Positions 1 through 9,498 of a DNA stretch of 29,216 nt are shown here, in pieces. The stretch comes from a virus: IMG/VR virus record IMGVR_UViG_3300032246_002341, positions 1 through 29,216 of that record. One strand, written 5' to 3'. A program made the translations under genes and the position numbers. Below the pieces are notes generated by a model. That model was not told the origin of the DNA, ran no database searches, and saw nothing but the letters and a program-made list of their open reading frames with translations. Position 1 is the stretch's first letter. Each line of letters starts with the position of its first letter.

Positions 1-948
1 GCAACAATTACTGCAGCATTTACAAGTGGAGGTATAGTAACTTATACCGCAGCAAATACATTTCTTGCAGGAGAAACAGTATCTATATTTAACGTAGTTT
101 CAACTGGAAATACTGGAGGATTTACGGGTGCGGGATTTAACTTAGCATCAGCAACAATTGCATCAGCAACATCAACTCAATTTACAATTGCAAATGCTTT
201 GTCAGATACATATACATCAGGCGGAACTGTAACAACAACTACTGGTGGAGATATATTTCAAGTTTTAGATTCATCATCTACTCAATTATTTAAAGTTACC
301 ACTAATGGACCAAGTGCACCTAGTTTTTCTGCAACTAGTAGTGGATTTACTCAACAAAGTGCAGGTATAGCGCTTATACAAACAAATGGCCTTGTAATTG
401 AAGGTAATGGTACCAGTGGATGGATACGTCCATTTGTTGGAAATGGAACTGTTAGAATAACTACGAATGGAAATACTGGTGTAGTTTTAACTGTAAATCA
501 AGCTACAGGCGGTGGAACAACAGATCTTACACAATGGACAAATCAAACAAATACCGTATTAGCAAAAGTTGATTATGCTGGAAACATAACTGCTCCAAAC
601 TTACAATTAGATATACAATCAATAGATAATTTGTATTACAAGTTTGACGGAATTGAAAGTAGATTTCCTCTTACCTGGCAGGGCGTTTTGCAATCAATAA
701 CTAACCCATTTAGGCTTTTGATAACCCTTAATGGTATAATTCAAAGTGTAAGTTTACCAGAATATGTTTGGGGAACCCCGTTCAGTTATGATGGACTTAT
801 ACTAGATTCAGATGGATATATGTCTTTTTCTGAAGTCCCGCCAGCAGGAACTACTTTTGTAGGCAGGATTGAAGCGGGAAGCGCAGTATCATCAACAACA
901 TATTCTTATCCATTTAAACCAATGGACATTTTACTAGGAGCGTACTAA
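1..948 (+). CDS. Tail fibre / virion structural protein, 5'-truncated
   Basis: The reading frame is open from the first base, so the true start lies outside the window; the TTG at 199 is internal and has no SD. The visible part begins with a beta-rich module (a GETVSIF core, then SATSTQFTIANALSDTYTSGG) like the E1_FCCH-type beta domains in the next genes. Two fibre repeats of the form 'LTQWTNQTNTVLAKVDYAGNI' follow. The C-terminus has FRLLITLNGIIQS and FVGRIEAG, which I recognise as a short domain found at the ends of structural proteins in marine T4-like phages ('LISLNGVIQ' type). The role is inferred to be a virion-associated fibre or baseplate appendage. The stop is one base before the next ATG, so translation is probably coupled. 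The family assignment is from memory of motifs. Confidence 0.75.
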   Translation, partial: ATITAAFTSGGIVTYTAANTFLAGETVSIFNVVSTGNTGGFTGAGFNLASATIASATSTQFTIANALSDTYTSGGTVTTTTGGDIFQVLDSSSTQLFKVTTNGPSAPSFSATSSGFTQQSAGIALIQTNGLVIEGNGTSGWIRPFVGNGTVRITTNGNTGVVLTVNQATGGGTTDLTQWTNQTNTVLAKVDYAGNITAPNLQLDIQSIDNLYYKFDGIESRFPLTWQGVLQSITNPFRLLITLNGIIQSVSLPEYVWGTPFSYDGLILDSDGYMSFSEVPPAGTTFVGRIEAGSAVSSTTYSYPFKPMDILLGAY

Positions 949-949
949 T

Positions 950-3900
950 ATGGCAAGAAAGATTCTACTTGAAACAAGCTATGCATTTAATCCAGCAACA
1001 AGGACTGTGGTTATTCCTAGAATTATTACAAGAGAACGTCTTGTTCTTATAACTAACGTAACGGCCAATAAGGTAATATACAATTTTTCAGATCCGTCCC
1101 TCTTAGCATCATCATATGCAACATACGGAGATTCATCAACATTTTTTCAAGTAACAGCCGCATCTGGCTCAGGAACTGCTGCAACATATACAACATCTGC
1201 AGCACATGGTTTTATAGTAGGACAAACAGTAACAGTTACTGGTGTTACACCATATGCATATAACATAGTTGGAACAATCGCTTCTGTTCCTACAACTACA
1301 ACATTTACTGTAACAACAAATGCGGCTGGAACCTATGTATCTGGTGGACTTGTAGCAATTAACGAAAATACAGTTGTAACATTAAACTATAATACAACAG
1401 CTATGGCAACTACAGATAAGTTGCAAATTACAATTGACGAATATGCAGAAAAGTTTGAACCATCACAGGAAATGACTGATCCAGTTGGTAAGCTTAGAAC
1501 ATCTCAACCACAAGCTCTTGTTGATACAGATTTTGAATATTCATCTCAGGTTTCTAAATGGGAAAACCTTGGATTAATGAATAACCGTCCATTTGCTTAT
1601 GCATTTGTGTTTAACTCACTTAATACTTTAGATATTCAAACTGCAGCGGCAGGAACAAGAGCAACTACTGTTTATACAAACGCTTCTATTATAACTACAA
1701 CATCTGCGGGAGCATTTGGAAATGGTACAACAGCTCAATATACAACATCTGCTACACATAACCTATCAGTGGGACAATTAGTTGTAGTTACAGGATTAAC
1801 TGCTACAGGTGGTTCATATAATACTACTGTTGCAACTCCCGTTTTATCAACACCTACACCAACATCATTTATTATTGCAAGCAATGGAACAGGTGCAGCA
1901 ACAGGTACAGGAAACGTTGTATATAATATTGCACCAGCTCCAGGATCTCCTATTGTTGTATCAGATACATTTTCTCCAGCATCAATTGGTAACTATATAG
2001 TTGAAACAAACCCAACAGCTTCTATTACTGCAATTTCTGCAGGAACTGGAACACAGGTTACATATAATACAACAACTCCTCCACCAGTTGGATCAGCAGT
2101 AGTTATTACAGGTGCTGGAACAGCAGGAGCTAACGGAACATTTATTGTTCAGTCAATAGTTGCAGCAACTTCATTTACTGTAAATAATACTACAACTGGT
2201 ATTACAACATCTACAGCATCTGCATCTATACCTTCTGCACTTACATATTCAGCAAAAGGCCCAACTCCAACAATTTGGGCATCAACATCTATTTTTGATA
2301 CATATAAAACACAAGTACAAGCAGGAACATATTTTACAAATGCTTCAATAACTGCTGGAACAATAACAGCTCCAACAATGGCATACAATACAAATACAGG
2401 TGCTGTAACTGTTACAACAACAGTTCCCCACGGTTTAGCACTTGGAAATGAAATTGCAGTTGTTGGAACAACAGGTTTATCTGGAACAATTAACGGTAAT
2501 TATCATGTTGCTACAATTGTTACACCAACACAGTTTATATATTATGCTACAGCAGCACAAACAGGTACTCTTTCAGTATCTCCAACCGCTACAACTTCAA
2601 CAGGTTTAACGGGATCAAACATTATTACAGTAGCATCAGCTACAGGATTATCATTAGGTATGACAGTGTTTGCAGCAACTGGTATTCCTAATGGTTCAAT
2701 AATTAAAGATATTCAAGGTACAGTAATTACATTAAACAATAATTTAACTGCAGCTTTATCTTCAACATCAACAACATTCTATGCATCAATATTTGCACGT
2801 AATCAAGCTCAGGTTACACACCGTGCTTTTGATGGTGGTGTTATGTTCTCAACAAATAGTGGTTCAAATAACGTAGCTCAAGTTCGTCAAACACGTCGTT
2901 ATTTCCGTTATCAATCAGGTAAGGGCATTCAAATATCGTCTGGAACAATTCTTAAGCCAACATTTGGAATTGATTCTTTAACATCTTCTGGTACAACTGT
3001 AACGGTAAAAACAAAAGAACGTCATGGATTACAGCCAGGATATCAAGTAACAATTTATGGTGCTAACGAAAATGGATACAACGGTACATTTACTGTTGCA
3101 AACGTAACATCATTAACAGACTTTACTTATGTAGCATCTATTACTCCACAAGCAGCAACAGCTTCAGGTCAATATTATGTAGCAGTAAATGCTTGGAACG
3201 GTGCGTTTAATCGTTTAGGAATGTTTGATCAGCAAAATGGTGTTTTTTTTGAATTTGATGGAATAACATTATATGCAGTTCGTCGTAACTCTATTTTTCA
3301 ATCAGCGGGACGTGTAAGCGTTACACAGGGTTCAAATACAGTAACACAAACAAGCACAGCATATCCAACATCATTTAATAAGCAATTGGTTCCAGGAGAT
3401 TTTATTATTCTTCGTGGACAATCATATAAAGTTATTGATATTGCTTCAGATACATCTTTAACAATCCAGCCATCATATCGTGGAAATACAGCTACAAACG
3501 TAATTGTTTCTAAGACTGTTGAAACAAGAATTCCACAATCTGCATGGAATATTGATAAGCTTGACGGAACAGGCCCATCAGGATACAACTTAGATCTTAC
3601 AAAGATGCAAATGTTTTATATTGATTATTCTTGGTATGGTGCAGGTGCTGTACGTTGGGGCTTCCGTGGTCCAAAGGGTAATATTATTTATGTACACAAA
3701 TTAGCAAATAATAATCAAAATGCTATGGCTTACATGCGCTCAGGAAACCTTCCAGGTCGTTATGAATCAGAAACTAAGCCAGCGGTAACTCAAATACAAG
3801 CAAGCGTTGGAACAGCTGATACAACAATTACAGTTGCAAATACAACGGGATTTTACGCAGGATCTGCAACATTGCCAGGAACTGCAGTGATTAGATCTTC

Positions 3901-5101
3901 AGCGGCATATGAATACTTTAATTACACTGGTATAACTGGTAATACATTTACTGGTGTTACTCGTGCACAATCAGGCGCATTGGCTGCAGGTGGTGTTGCA
4001 ATTACAATTGCAGCAGGTTCAAATATTGCAACAATTGCTTCAGCAGCAGGTCTTCAGGTTGGACAAAGAGTTGTACATCCAACATTCCCAGATGGAACAA
4101 AAATTGAATTAATTTCTGGAACAACTTTAACATTATCTGCAGCGGCAACAACTGCAAACCCTACAGTTTACTTCCCACCAATGGGTGCTACAACAGGAAC
4201 AGCATTTACATATTCTGCAACTACACCAGTAGTTGTTGAGCAAGCATTTCCAACATTTGGACCTACAATGTCACACTGGGGTACATCTGTTATTATGGAT
4301 GGTCGTTTTGATGATGATAAGTCACTTCTCTTTACTTATGGTCAAGTTACACCTACCGTCCTTGCACCAGCGGGTGGTACAACAGCAACAGGTTCTACAT
4401 CAGGATCTTCAACTTCTGTAACATTATCTGCAGCAAATACAAACGTAGTTGCTGGTATGTATGTATCTGGAACTGGTGTTCCTGCAAATACATATGTTGC
4501 ATCAGTACAATCAGGTACAGCAATTACATTAAATAATGCGGTATCGCTTTCATCCGCTGCTCTAACATTTGCGGGAGCTACAACAAAAGCATTATTCTCA
4601 ATTCGTATCTCACCTTCAGTAGATACTGGTATTGCAGATTTCTTTGGTCGTCGTGAATTAATTAATCGTATGCAGCTTGTGTTTAAAACACTTGATATTT
4701 CTCTACTTGGTACAACTTCAGGTAACGTGTTCGTACAGGCTATTTTGAATGGAGTTCCATTCAATCCAACAGCAAACACATATGCAACTTGGACAAACCC
4801 AGTAAGAAACGCTGTATCTTCACCAACATCCTCACTTGGTCAAATTGCTGACTTTGCTGGTGGTAACTATATTATTCAGGGTGGTGAAACAACAGGTGGA
4901 TTCTTTGTATCAACAACTGGTTCAAATGAAATTAACACACTTCGTGATTTAGGTAATGCCATTACAGGTAATGGAACCCTATATTCAAATAATAATATTT
5001 ATCCAGATGGTCCCGACGTTCTTACAATTGTTGTAACTAACGTAGGTACTACAGCTCAATCAGTACTTGGACGTGTTGCTTGGACAGAAGCCCAAGCTTA
5101 A
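950..5101 (+). CDS. Large multidomain virion structural protein (T4-like marine phage type) with E1_FCCH-like beta modules
   Basis: This 1383-residue protein starts one base after the previous stop, with TAGGAG about 9 bases upstream. Its core motifs resemble large structural proteins of marine cyanophages: GKLRTSQPQALVDTDFEYSS near residue 180, RRYFRYQSGKGIQISSGT near 650, FEFDGITLYAVRRNS near 770 and MFYIDYSWYGAGAVRWGF near 890. Interspersed are at least four beta modules with an 'HG(F/L)..G..V.V.G' signature near residues 86, 270 (HNL variant), 492 and 690. Further Thr/Ala/Ser-rich beta segments include 'GLSLGMTVFAATGIPNG' and a similar one near the C-terminus. The modules resemble the FCCH domain seen in many phage proteins. 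A baseplate or tail-surface role is likely; the exact position in the virion is unknown. Codons are AT-rich like its neighbours. Confidence 0.75.
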   Translation: MARKILLETSYAFNPATRTVVIPRIITRERLVLITNVTANKVIYNFSDPSLLASSYATYGDSSTFFQVTAASGSGTAATYTTSAAHGFIVGQTVTVTGVTPYAYNIVGTIASVPTTTTFTVTTNAAGTYVSGGLVAINENTVVTLNYNTTAMATTDKLQITIDEYAEKFEPSQEMTDPVGKLRTSQPQALVDTDFEYSSQVSKWENLGLMNNRPFAYAFVFNSLNTLDIQTAAAGTRATTVYTNASIITTTSAGAFGNGTTAQYTTSATHNLSVGQLVVVTGLTATGGSYNTTVATPVLSTPTPTSFIIASNGTGAATGTGNVVYNIAPAPGSPIVVSDTFSPASIGNYIVETNPTASITAISAGTGTQVTYNTTTPPPVGSAVVITGAGTAGANGTFIVQSIVAATSFTVNNTTTGITTSTASASIPSALTYSAKGPTPTIWASTSIFDTYKTQVQAGTYFTNASITAGTITAPTMAYNTNTGAVTVTTTVPHGLALGNEIAVVGTTGLSGTINGNYHVATIVTPTQFIYYATAAQTGTLSVSPTATTSTGLTGSNIITVASATGLSLGMTVFAATGIPNGSIIKDIQGTVITLNNNLTAALSSTSTTFYASIFARNQAQVTHRAFDGGVMFSTNSGSNNVAQVRQTRRYFRYQSGKGIQISSGTILKPTFGIDSLTSSGTTVTVKTKERHGLQPGYQVTIYGANENGYNGTFTVANVTSLTDFTYVASITPQAATASGQYYVAVNAWNGAFNRLGMFDQQNGVFFEFDGITLYAVRRNSIFQSAGRVSVTQGSNTVTQTSTAYPTSFNKQLVPGDFIILRGQSYKVIDIASDTSLTIQPSYRGNTATNVIVSKTVETRIPQSAWNIDKLDGTGPSGYNLDLTKMQMFYIDYSWYGAGAVRWGFRGPKGNIIYVHKLANNNQNAMAYMRSGNLPGRYESETKPAVTQIQASVGTADTTITVANTTGFYAGSATLPGTAVIRSSAAYEYFNYTGITGNTFTGVTRAQSGALAAGGVAITIAAGSNIATIASAAGLQVGQRVVHPTFPDGTKIELISGTTLTLSAAATTANPTVYFPPMGATTGTAFTYSATTPVVVEQAFPTFGPTMSHWGTSVIMDGRFDDDKSLLFTYGQVTPTVLAPAGGTTATGSTSGSSTSVTLSAANTNVVAGMYVSGTGVPANTYVASVQSGTAITLNNAVSLSSAALTFAGATTKALFSIRISPSVDTGIADFFGRRELINRMQLVFKTLDISLLGTTSGNVFVQAILNGVPFNPTANTYATWTNPVRNAVSSPTSSLGQIADFAGGNYIIQGGETTGGFFVSTTGSNEINTLRDLGNAITGNGTLYSNNNIYPDGPDVLTIVVTNVGTTAQSVLGRVAWTEAQA

Positions 5102-5123
5102 TAAAAAGCGGGGGAGGTTCTAA

Positions 5124-7298
5124 ATGGCTTTAGACAAATTAAAGTATACATATCAAGATCCTGCCAAGGTATCTGAATTAAATGTTGATGACGTATTAAA
5201 CGTAACTAATACTATAAATACAACTAATATAAATACAACTAACGTTAATTCTAAATCTCAAATTATATCTCCAGTTGCATCAAGCATTGGTTTAACTTTA
5301 AAAAGTGCAACACTACCAAATTCTGATTTAATGCAATTACAAGATAACGTAGGATCAATAAAATTTGGAATAAACTCTGCAGGAAATATATACTCTGGAA
5401 CTGGACCAACATTTGCAATTGGAAATACAAACTATATACTTTCTAGTGCTATAGCAACATCTTCAACTACTGCAACTTTTGTGTATGCTTTAGGAACTCA
5501 ACCTTTATTTGTTGGACAACAAGTTCAAATATCATCAGTAACACCTAATTATTTTAATGGAGTATGGACGGTAACATCAGTATCTGGTGGTCCAAATCAA
5601 TGGTTATTTACAGTATTAGGATCAGGATTTACTCCAGGCGGTGTAGGAACGGGATTTGGAATATTAAGGCCAAGTCCTCAATTAAGCATAACATCAACCA
5701 ATGCATTAAATACACCATTTGTAATTCAAGCACACCCTTTGCAAAATGCTAACCTTATTGAATTTTTAGGTACATCTGGATCAAGAGTAGGATATGTTTC
5801 TGCTTCTGGAAACTTATTTTTTTCTGGAAATATGAATGTGCAAGGAACTTCATTTCTTACTGTTATTGCTGATCAAACTGCAACAAGTGCACAGATAACT
5901 CCTGTTGGAAATTCAATAAGTACATATAATTCTAGCGGAGTTAGAATTCGTGCTCTTGGTTCAAATCAACAAGCATTAACAGTAAGATCAACAATAAGCA
6001 CAGCTACAATTTCAGCTGCAACTGCAAACGGAACAACTATTACTTATACAAATAACAATTCACAATTTTTTTATCCTGGAATGGGTGTAACAATCACAGG
6101 AGTTGTTTCTACTGGAAATCCAAGTGCTACAGCAGGATCAGGATTTAATTTAACAAATGCAACAGTTGCAAGTGCTAACTTAAGTACATTTACAGTAACA
6201 AATAGTTTAGTAGACACTTATACTTCTGGTGGACTTGCAACAGCAACAACTACTGCAGACATTCAACAATGGCAAGATAGTGGTGGCGGAACAATTGCAA
6301 AAGTAACCTATACTGGTGGAGCACAATTTACTGGAAATACAGTAATATCTGGTGGATTATCAGTATCTGGTAATTATGGTGGATCCACCACAATGGCTAT
6401 TTCTAATAATCAAAATATCATTGGACTTACAATATCAGGTATTAATGGTCAAACCGCAGATCTTCAACAATGGAGAGACTACTTAGGAACTAATTTAGTT
6501 GCAGTTAATTCTTCTGGAAGTATATATTCTCCTTCTACAGAACTTATTTTGCAACAAACAGGAGATACTTATGGCACAACAAGATTACGCCTTCAAAGCC
6601 GTACGGGATTAAGTGGTGCTTTATTTGAAAATGCAGGACTAGACCTAGTTGATTTTGGTTTTAAAACTTCTTCTAACGTTACAGGACTTATTCGATATGA
6701 AAATAGAGTTGGTTTTACCGTATCGGGTGTTTCAGAATTTCAAATAGGCACAGGTGGCACAATAGCTTCTACTCCTCTTGCAATTACAGGAACCAATGTT
6801 GCAAGCTCTACGGGAAGAGTAATTGTTAATTCAACAGGTGCTTCTATTATTCCGCTTACAGTAAAAGCAGCAACAGCTCAAAGTGCTAATTTAACACAAT
6901 GGCAAGATTCTACTGCAAATCCTATTTCTGCTATTTTGTATAATGGATCAATATCAATTTCAAGAACAGCCGCTTATTATTTTAACAACGGAACAGTTGG
7001 AAATGAAAGAGCAAACATATCTTCAAATTCAAATAATGAATTAAGTTTTCAAATTACAGGTGGTAGTGAAGTAGCACATTTTTACGCTGGAACAAGCCCA
7101 ACAAATGCAATTGTATTTAATAACGTAAGCGGATATGCAACAGCAAATGTTTTTGTAATTAAAGGTGCAGGTGGGCAAAGCGGAGATTATTTACAAATAC
7201 AAAATGGAAGTGGTACAGTTCTTTCTAAAATAGATAATGTGGGCAATTTTACTAAAGGCGACGGAGACCAATTGGTCCTAGCAAGCCAGGTTTTTTAA
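5124..7298 (+). CDS. Repeat-built tail fibre-like protein
   Basis: A strong SD (GGGGGAGG) precedes the ATG. The 724-residue product contains about six copies of a fibre unit of the pattern 'LxIx(A)xxxQxaxLxQWxDsxGxxlaxVxxxGxi', for example ADLQQWRDYLGTNLVAVNSS and ANLTQWQDSTANPISAILYN. Two E1_FCCH-like beta modules are inserted, near residues 110-175 and 290-375. The N-terminus has an Asn/Thr-rich stretch (TNTINTTNINTTNVNSKSQ) that could be a flexible attachment region. Such repeats usually form elongated trimeric beta shafts in phage fibres; that structure is inferred. The same repeat occurs in the truncated first gene and in the gene at 17370, so these three proteins are related by module sharing. 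No enzymatic motif is seen. Confidence 0.7.
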   Translation: MALDKLKYTYQDPAKVSELNVDDVLNVTNTINTTNINTTNVNSKSQIISPVASSIGLTLKSATLPNSDLMQLQDNVGSIKFGINSAGNIYSGTGPTFAIGNTNYILSSAIATSSTTATFVYALGTQPLFVGQQVQISSVTPNYFNGVWTVTSVSGGPNQWLFTVLGSGFTPGGVGTGFGILRPSPQLSITSTNALNTPFVIQAHPLQNANLIEFLGTSGSRVGYVSASGNLFFSGNMNVQGTSFLTVIADQTATSAQITPVGNSISTYNSSGVRIRALGSNQQALTVRSTISTATISAATANGTTITYTNNNSQFFYPGMGVTITGVVSTGNPSATAGSGFNLTNATVASANLSTFTVTNSLVDTYTSGGLATATTTADIQQWQDSGGGTIAKVTYTGGAQFTGNTVISGGLSVSGNYGGSTTMAISNNQNIIGLTISGINGQTADLQQWRDYLGTNLVAVNSSGSIYSPSTELILQQTGDTYGTTRLRLQSRTGLSGALFENAGLDLVDFGFKTSSNVTGLIRYENRVGFTVSGVSEFQIGTGGTIASTPLAITGTNVASSTGRVIVNSTGASIIPLTVKAATAQSANLTQWQDSTANPISAILYNGSISISRTAAYYFNNGTVGNERANISSNSNNELSFQITGGSEVAHFYAGTSPTNAIVFNNVSGYATANVFVIKGAGGQSGDYLQIQNGSGTVLSKIDNVGNFTKGDGDQLVLASQVF

Positions 7299-7305
7299 GA
7301 AATAA

Positions 7306-7314
7306 TGATATACT
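7306..7314 (+). promoter_or_regulatory. Extended -10 promoter (TGATATACT)
   Basis: TG-A-TATACT lies in the 39-base gap between two genes, 23 bases before the ATG at 7338. That leaves room for a short leader carrying the SD AAGGAG (7326-7331). No good -35 box is seen at the expected distance. It would start a transcript covering the glycine-rich gene array. It is one of a set of similar motifs in the intergenic gaps of this window. Confidence 0.5.
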
Positions 7315-7337
7315 ATAGTAATAACAAGGAGATATAA

Positions 7338-7700
7338 ATGGCATCATATAGCAAAGTACAACTTTCAGGGGCTTCTCAAGGACTCCCCGTTTTAGTAGCA
7401 GCAACAGCTTCTACAGGTACAACAATTCATACAACTGGTACCTCATCTACAGCAATTGACGAAGTTTGGTTATATGCTTATAACTCATCTTCTGCAGCTG
7501 TTCTTTTAACAATTCAGTATGGTGGAACAACTTCTCCACTTAATGATATTAAGATTACAGTACCCTCACAATCAGGTTTGACTCTTATAGTCCCTGGCTT
7601 AATTTTGACGGGAAATGGATCAGCAGGAGCTTCAGTATATGCATATGCAGGTACAACTAACGTAGTTACAATTTCAGGTTACGTAAACCGTATAGCATAA
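7338..7700 (+). CDS. Small beta-rich virion-associated protein
   Basis: The 120-residue product has a strong SD (AAGGAG) seven bases before the ATG. It is rich in Thr, Ser, Ala and Val, without Cys or any catalytic signature, and its alternating pattern suggests a beta sandwich. Its overall plan resembles the 113-residue protein at 19325: an N-terminal 'TTIHTTGTSSTAIDEVWLYA' part, a central 'LLTIQYGG' strand and a C-terminal 'GASVYAYAGT' strand. Both sit just before or among receptor-binding genes, so a small adaptor or capping protein is plausible. No family was recognised with certainty. It is the first gene after a likely promoter and precedes the glycine-rich array. Confidence 0.65.
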   Translation: MASYSKVQLSGASQGLPVLVAATASTGTTIHTTGTSSTAIDEVWLYAYNSSSAAVLLTIQYGGTTSPLNDIKITVPSQSGLTLIVPGLILTGNGSAGASVYAYAGTTNVVTISGYVNRIA

Positions 7701-7710
7701 GGGGTAAACT

Positions 7711-8613
7711 ATGAAACAGTTTTTACCCAGAGGTGAAGTAAGTTCTCAAGTTAGTACATGGCATCCATCGTCTAATTCTTCAACTCCCGCATCAAATACA
7801 CATTTTATTTTACCTTATGGTTTAACTCTTCAACAAACAATCAACGCTGGAACCACATCAGTCACAATCCCTGCTGGTATTACTTGGGTATATGCAATTG
7901 CGGTTGGTGGCGGAGGTAGCGGTGGTTATGCATCGGGAGGTGCAGGTGGTATCGCTTGGGGTTGGACTCTTTCTAATTCAACTTGCGTAGTTGGTGCTGG
8001 TGGTACTGGTGCAAACTCAGGTAACTACACTCGTTACGGAAATGTAATTGCAGGTGGCGGCGGTGGTGGCTCAGGTGGAACTGGATTTTTAGGTGGTGCT
8101 GGGGGTAGCGCTGTTGCTGGTGGAACTAATTATTGGGGAATCCCCGCTGGTGCTGGTGGCACTACTAGTATAAAAGGCGGTAATGGTTCAGGCGGCGGCG
8201 GTGGTGGTAATGCTGCAAACGGCGGAACAGCAGGCAATGGTGGAGATGGAATTTCAGGCGGCGGCGGTGGTAGCGCAACAGTAGGTGGTGGTGCTGCAAC
8301 TAATACTGCTGGCAATGGTGGTAATGGTTTAGCAGGTGGGGGTGGTGGTAGAGCCGCTTCTGGTACAACAACAAATGTTGGCGGCAATGGTGGCAACGGA
8401 ATAAACATTTTGACGGGTGCTGTAACAACAGGTGGTGTTGGTACAACCAGCGCAACGCAAGGTACTGGCGGCGGTGGTGGTGGCGTTGCAGGTAATGGTG
8501 CTGCAGCAGTAACGACAACTCCTGGCGTTGGTGGCCTAGGCGGCGGCGGCGGCGGCGGAAGTGCTGGTGGTGGCGCAAATGGCGGCGCAGGAATACTTTA
8601 CCTTTTTTATTAG
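7711..8613 (+). CDS. Glycine-rich adhesin-like tail protein, copy 1 (subtype A)
   Basis: This 300-residue protein has two parts. Residues 1-65 are ordinary sequence with SSQVSTWHPSSNSSTP, PYGLTLQQTI and VTIPAGITWVYAIAVGG. From residue 66 on the protein is extremely glycine-rich (runs of GGGG separated by A, S, T, N), ending in the hydrophobic aromatic tail GILYLFY. Subtype A markers are 'TRYGN.IAGGG' and 'NYWGIP' near residue 143. Glycine-rich domains of this kind occur in phage receptor-binding proteins; in the phage S16 adhesin gp38 they fold as packed polyglycine type II helices. A host-binding role at a fibre tip is inferred from that. The gene follows the previous stop by 10 bases with an SD of AAGGGG. 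It contains a (GGC)6 run near its end. Confidence 0.7.
   Translation: MKQFLPRGEVSSQVSTWHPSSNSSTPASNTHFILPYGLTLQQTINAGTTSVTIPAGITWVYAIAVGGGGSGGYASGGAGGIAWGWTLSNSTCVVGAGGTGANSGNYTRYGNVIAGGGGGGSGGTGFLGGAGGSAVAGGTNYWGIPAGAGGTTSIKGGNGSGGGGGGNAANGGTAGNGGDGISGGGGGSATVGGGAATNTAGNGGNGLAGGGGGRAASGTTTNVGGNGGNGINILTGAVTTGGVGTTSATQGTGGGGGGVAGNGAAAVTTTPGVGGLGGGGGGGSAGGGANGGAGILYLFY
8539..8556 (+). repeat. (GGC)6 triplet microsatellite in glycine-rich gene
   Basis: Six consecutive GGC codons encode part of the last glycine run of the first adhesin-like gene. Slippage here would change glycine number without breaking the frame. Confidence 0.9.
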
Positions 8614-8622
8614 GAGAAAAAA

Positions 8623-9483
8623 ATGAGCGTATCTATATATAACAATTCATCTTTTACTGATACACCGTATGGACTCAAGCTACAACAAACTATAACATCT
8701 AGCGGATCAGTAGTCATACCCGCTGGAATTAATCGTGTGTACGCAGTTGTTATTGGCGGCGGCGGTGCTGGTGGCTCTAATGCAACTGGTGGAGCAGGCG
8801 GCGGCGGTGCTGGTGGATATTCTGCTGGTTGGACTTATATTTCAAATACTGTGACTGTTGGTGCTGGTGGCGTTGGTACTTCAACTACTGGCGGCGCTGG
8901 TGTTGGCGGCGGTTCAAGTATTTATGGAATGGTATTTGCTGGTGGTGGTTCAGGAGCAGTTAGCGCTATTATTGGTGGTGCTGCTGGGGGAGCAACAAAC
9001 GCATCAGGAACATCATCAACCATTTCTTATACAGGCGCACCTGCTGCTGGTCCAAATACAATTGGTTATGCTGGTGGTGGTGGTTCAAACTTTGTTGGAA
9101 ACCCTGGCGTATCAAGTGGCGGCACTATTGGCGCATCAGGAACTACTGGTGGACAAAGTGGCGCTCCTGGAACTCGCGGAATTATTTGTGGCGGTGGTGG
9201 TTCAGCAGGAACAACAGGCGTTGGTACAGGCGCTAACGGCGGTACAGGCGATTTTTATGCTGGCGGTATTGGTTCATCAGGAACAGGAACATCTTTTGGT
9301 GGCGGTGGTGGTGGTGCAGGTTATACAAGCGCAGGATTTAATGCTGGTTATCCCGCAGGAACTTCAACTGGTGCGTTAAATGATGGCGGCAAAGGCGGCA
9401 CAGGTGGTGGCGGTGGTGGTGGTGCTTCTACTGGCGGTACTGCTGGATCAGGCGGGGATGGAGTTGTTTTCTTATATTATTAA
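8623..9483 (+). CDS. Glycine-rich adhesin-like tail protein, copy 2 (subtype B)
   Basis: The 286-residue product starts after SD TAGGAG, which overlaps the stop codon of the previous gene. Subtype B has a shorter N-terminus (MSVSIYNNSSFTDTPYGLKL), then SSGSVVIPAGINRVYAVVIGG, and from residue 45 a glycine-rich body. Subtype markers are 'GYSAGWTYISNTVTVG', 'SIYGMVFAGGG' and 'ISYTGAP', shared with the fifth copy, and the tail is GVVFLYY. It probably forms a glycine-rich receptor-binding domain like the other copies, with different surface loops. The strong N-terminal match to the other copies (PYGLKLQQTITSSGSV) shows descent by duplication. The single Cys in a 'GIICGGGG' loop is notable. Function is inferred. 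Confidence 0.7.
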   Translation: MSVSIYNNSSFTDTPYGLKLQQTITSSGSVVIPAGINRVYAVVIGGGGAGGSNATGGAGGGGAGGYSAGWTYISNTVTVGAGGVGTSTTGGAGVGGGSSIYGMVFAGGGSGAVSAIIGGAAGGATNASGTSSTISYTGAPAAGPNTIGYAGGGGSNFVGNPGVSSGGTIGASGTTGGQSGAPGTRGIICGGGGSAGTTGVGTGANGGTGDFYAGGIGSSGTGTSFGGGGGGAGYTSAGFNAGYPAGTSTGALNDGGKGGTGGGGGGGASTGGTAGSGGDGVVFLYY

Positions 9484-9498
9484 GAAAACAAAATATAA

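Noticed and set aside
199-201. TTG at 199 as the start of the first gene
   Set aside because: The frame is open to position 1, the upstream codons encode the beginning of a beta module also found in the next genes, and no SD precedes it.
7260-7300. Hairpin terminator before the promoter at 7306
   Set aside because: CCTAGCAAGCCAGG followed by TTTTTT looks tempting, but the stem has a mismatch and only a two-base loop.
8130-8578. Open frames on the minus strand and in other frames across the glycine-rich genes, some proline-rich
   Set aside because: They are reverse-strand readings of GGN glycine codons (giving Pro or Arg/His-rich text), lack SDs and conflict with well-supported + strand genes.
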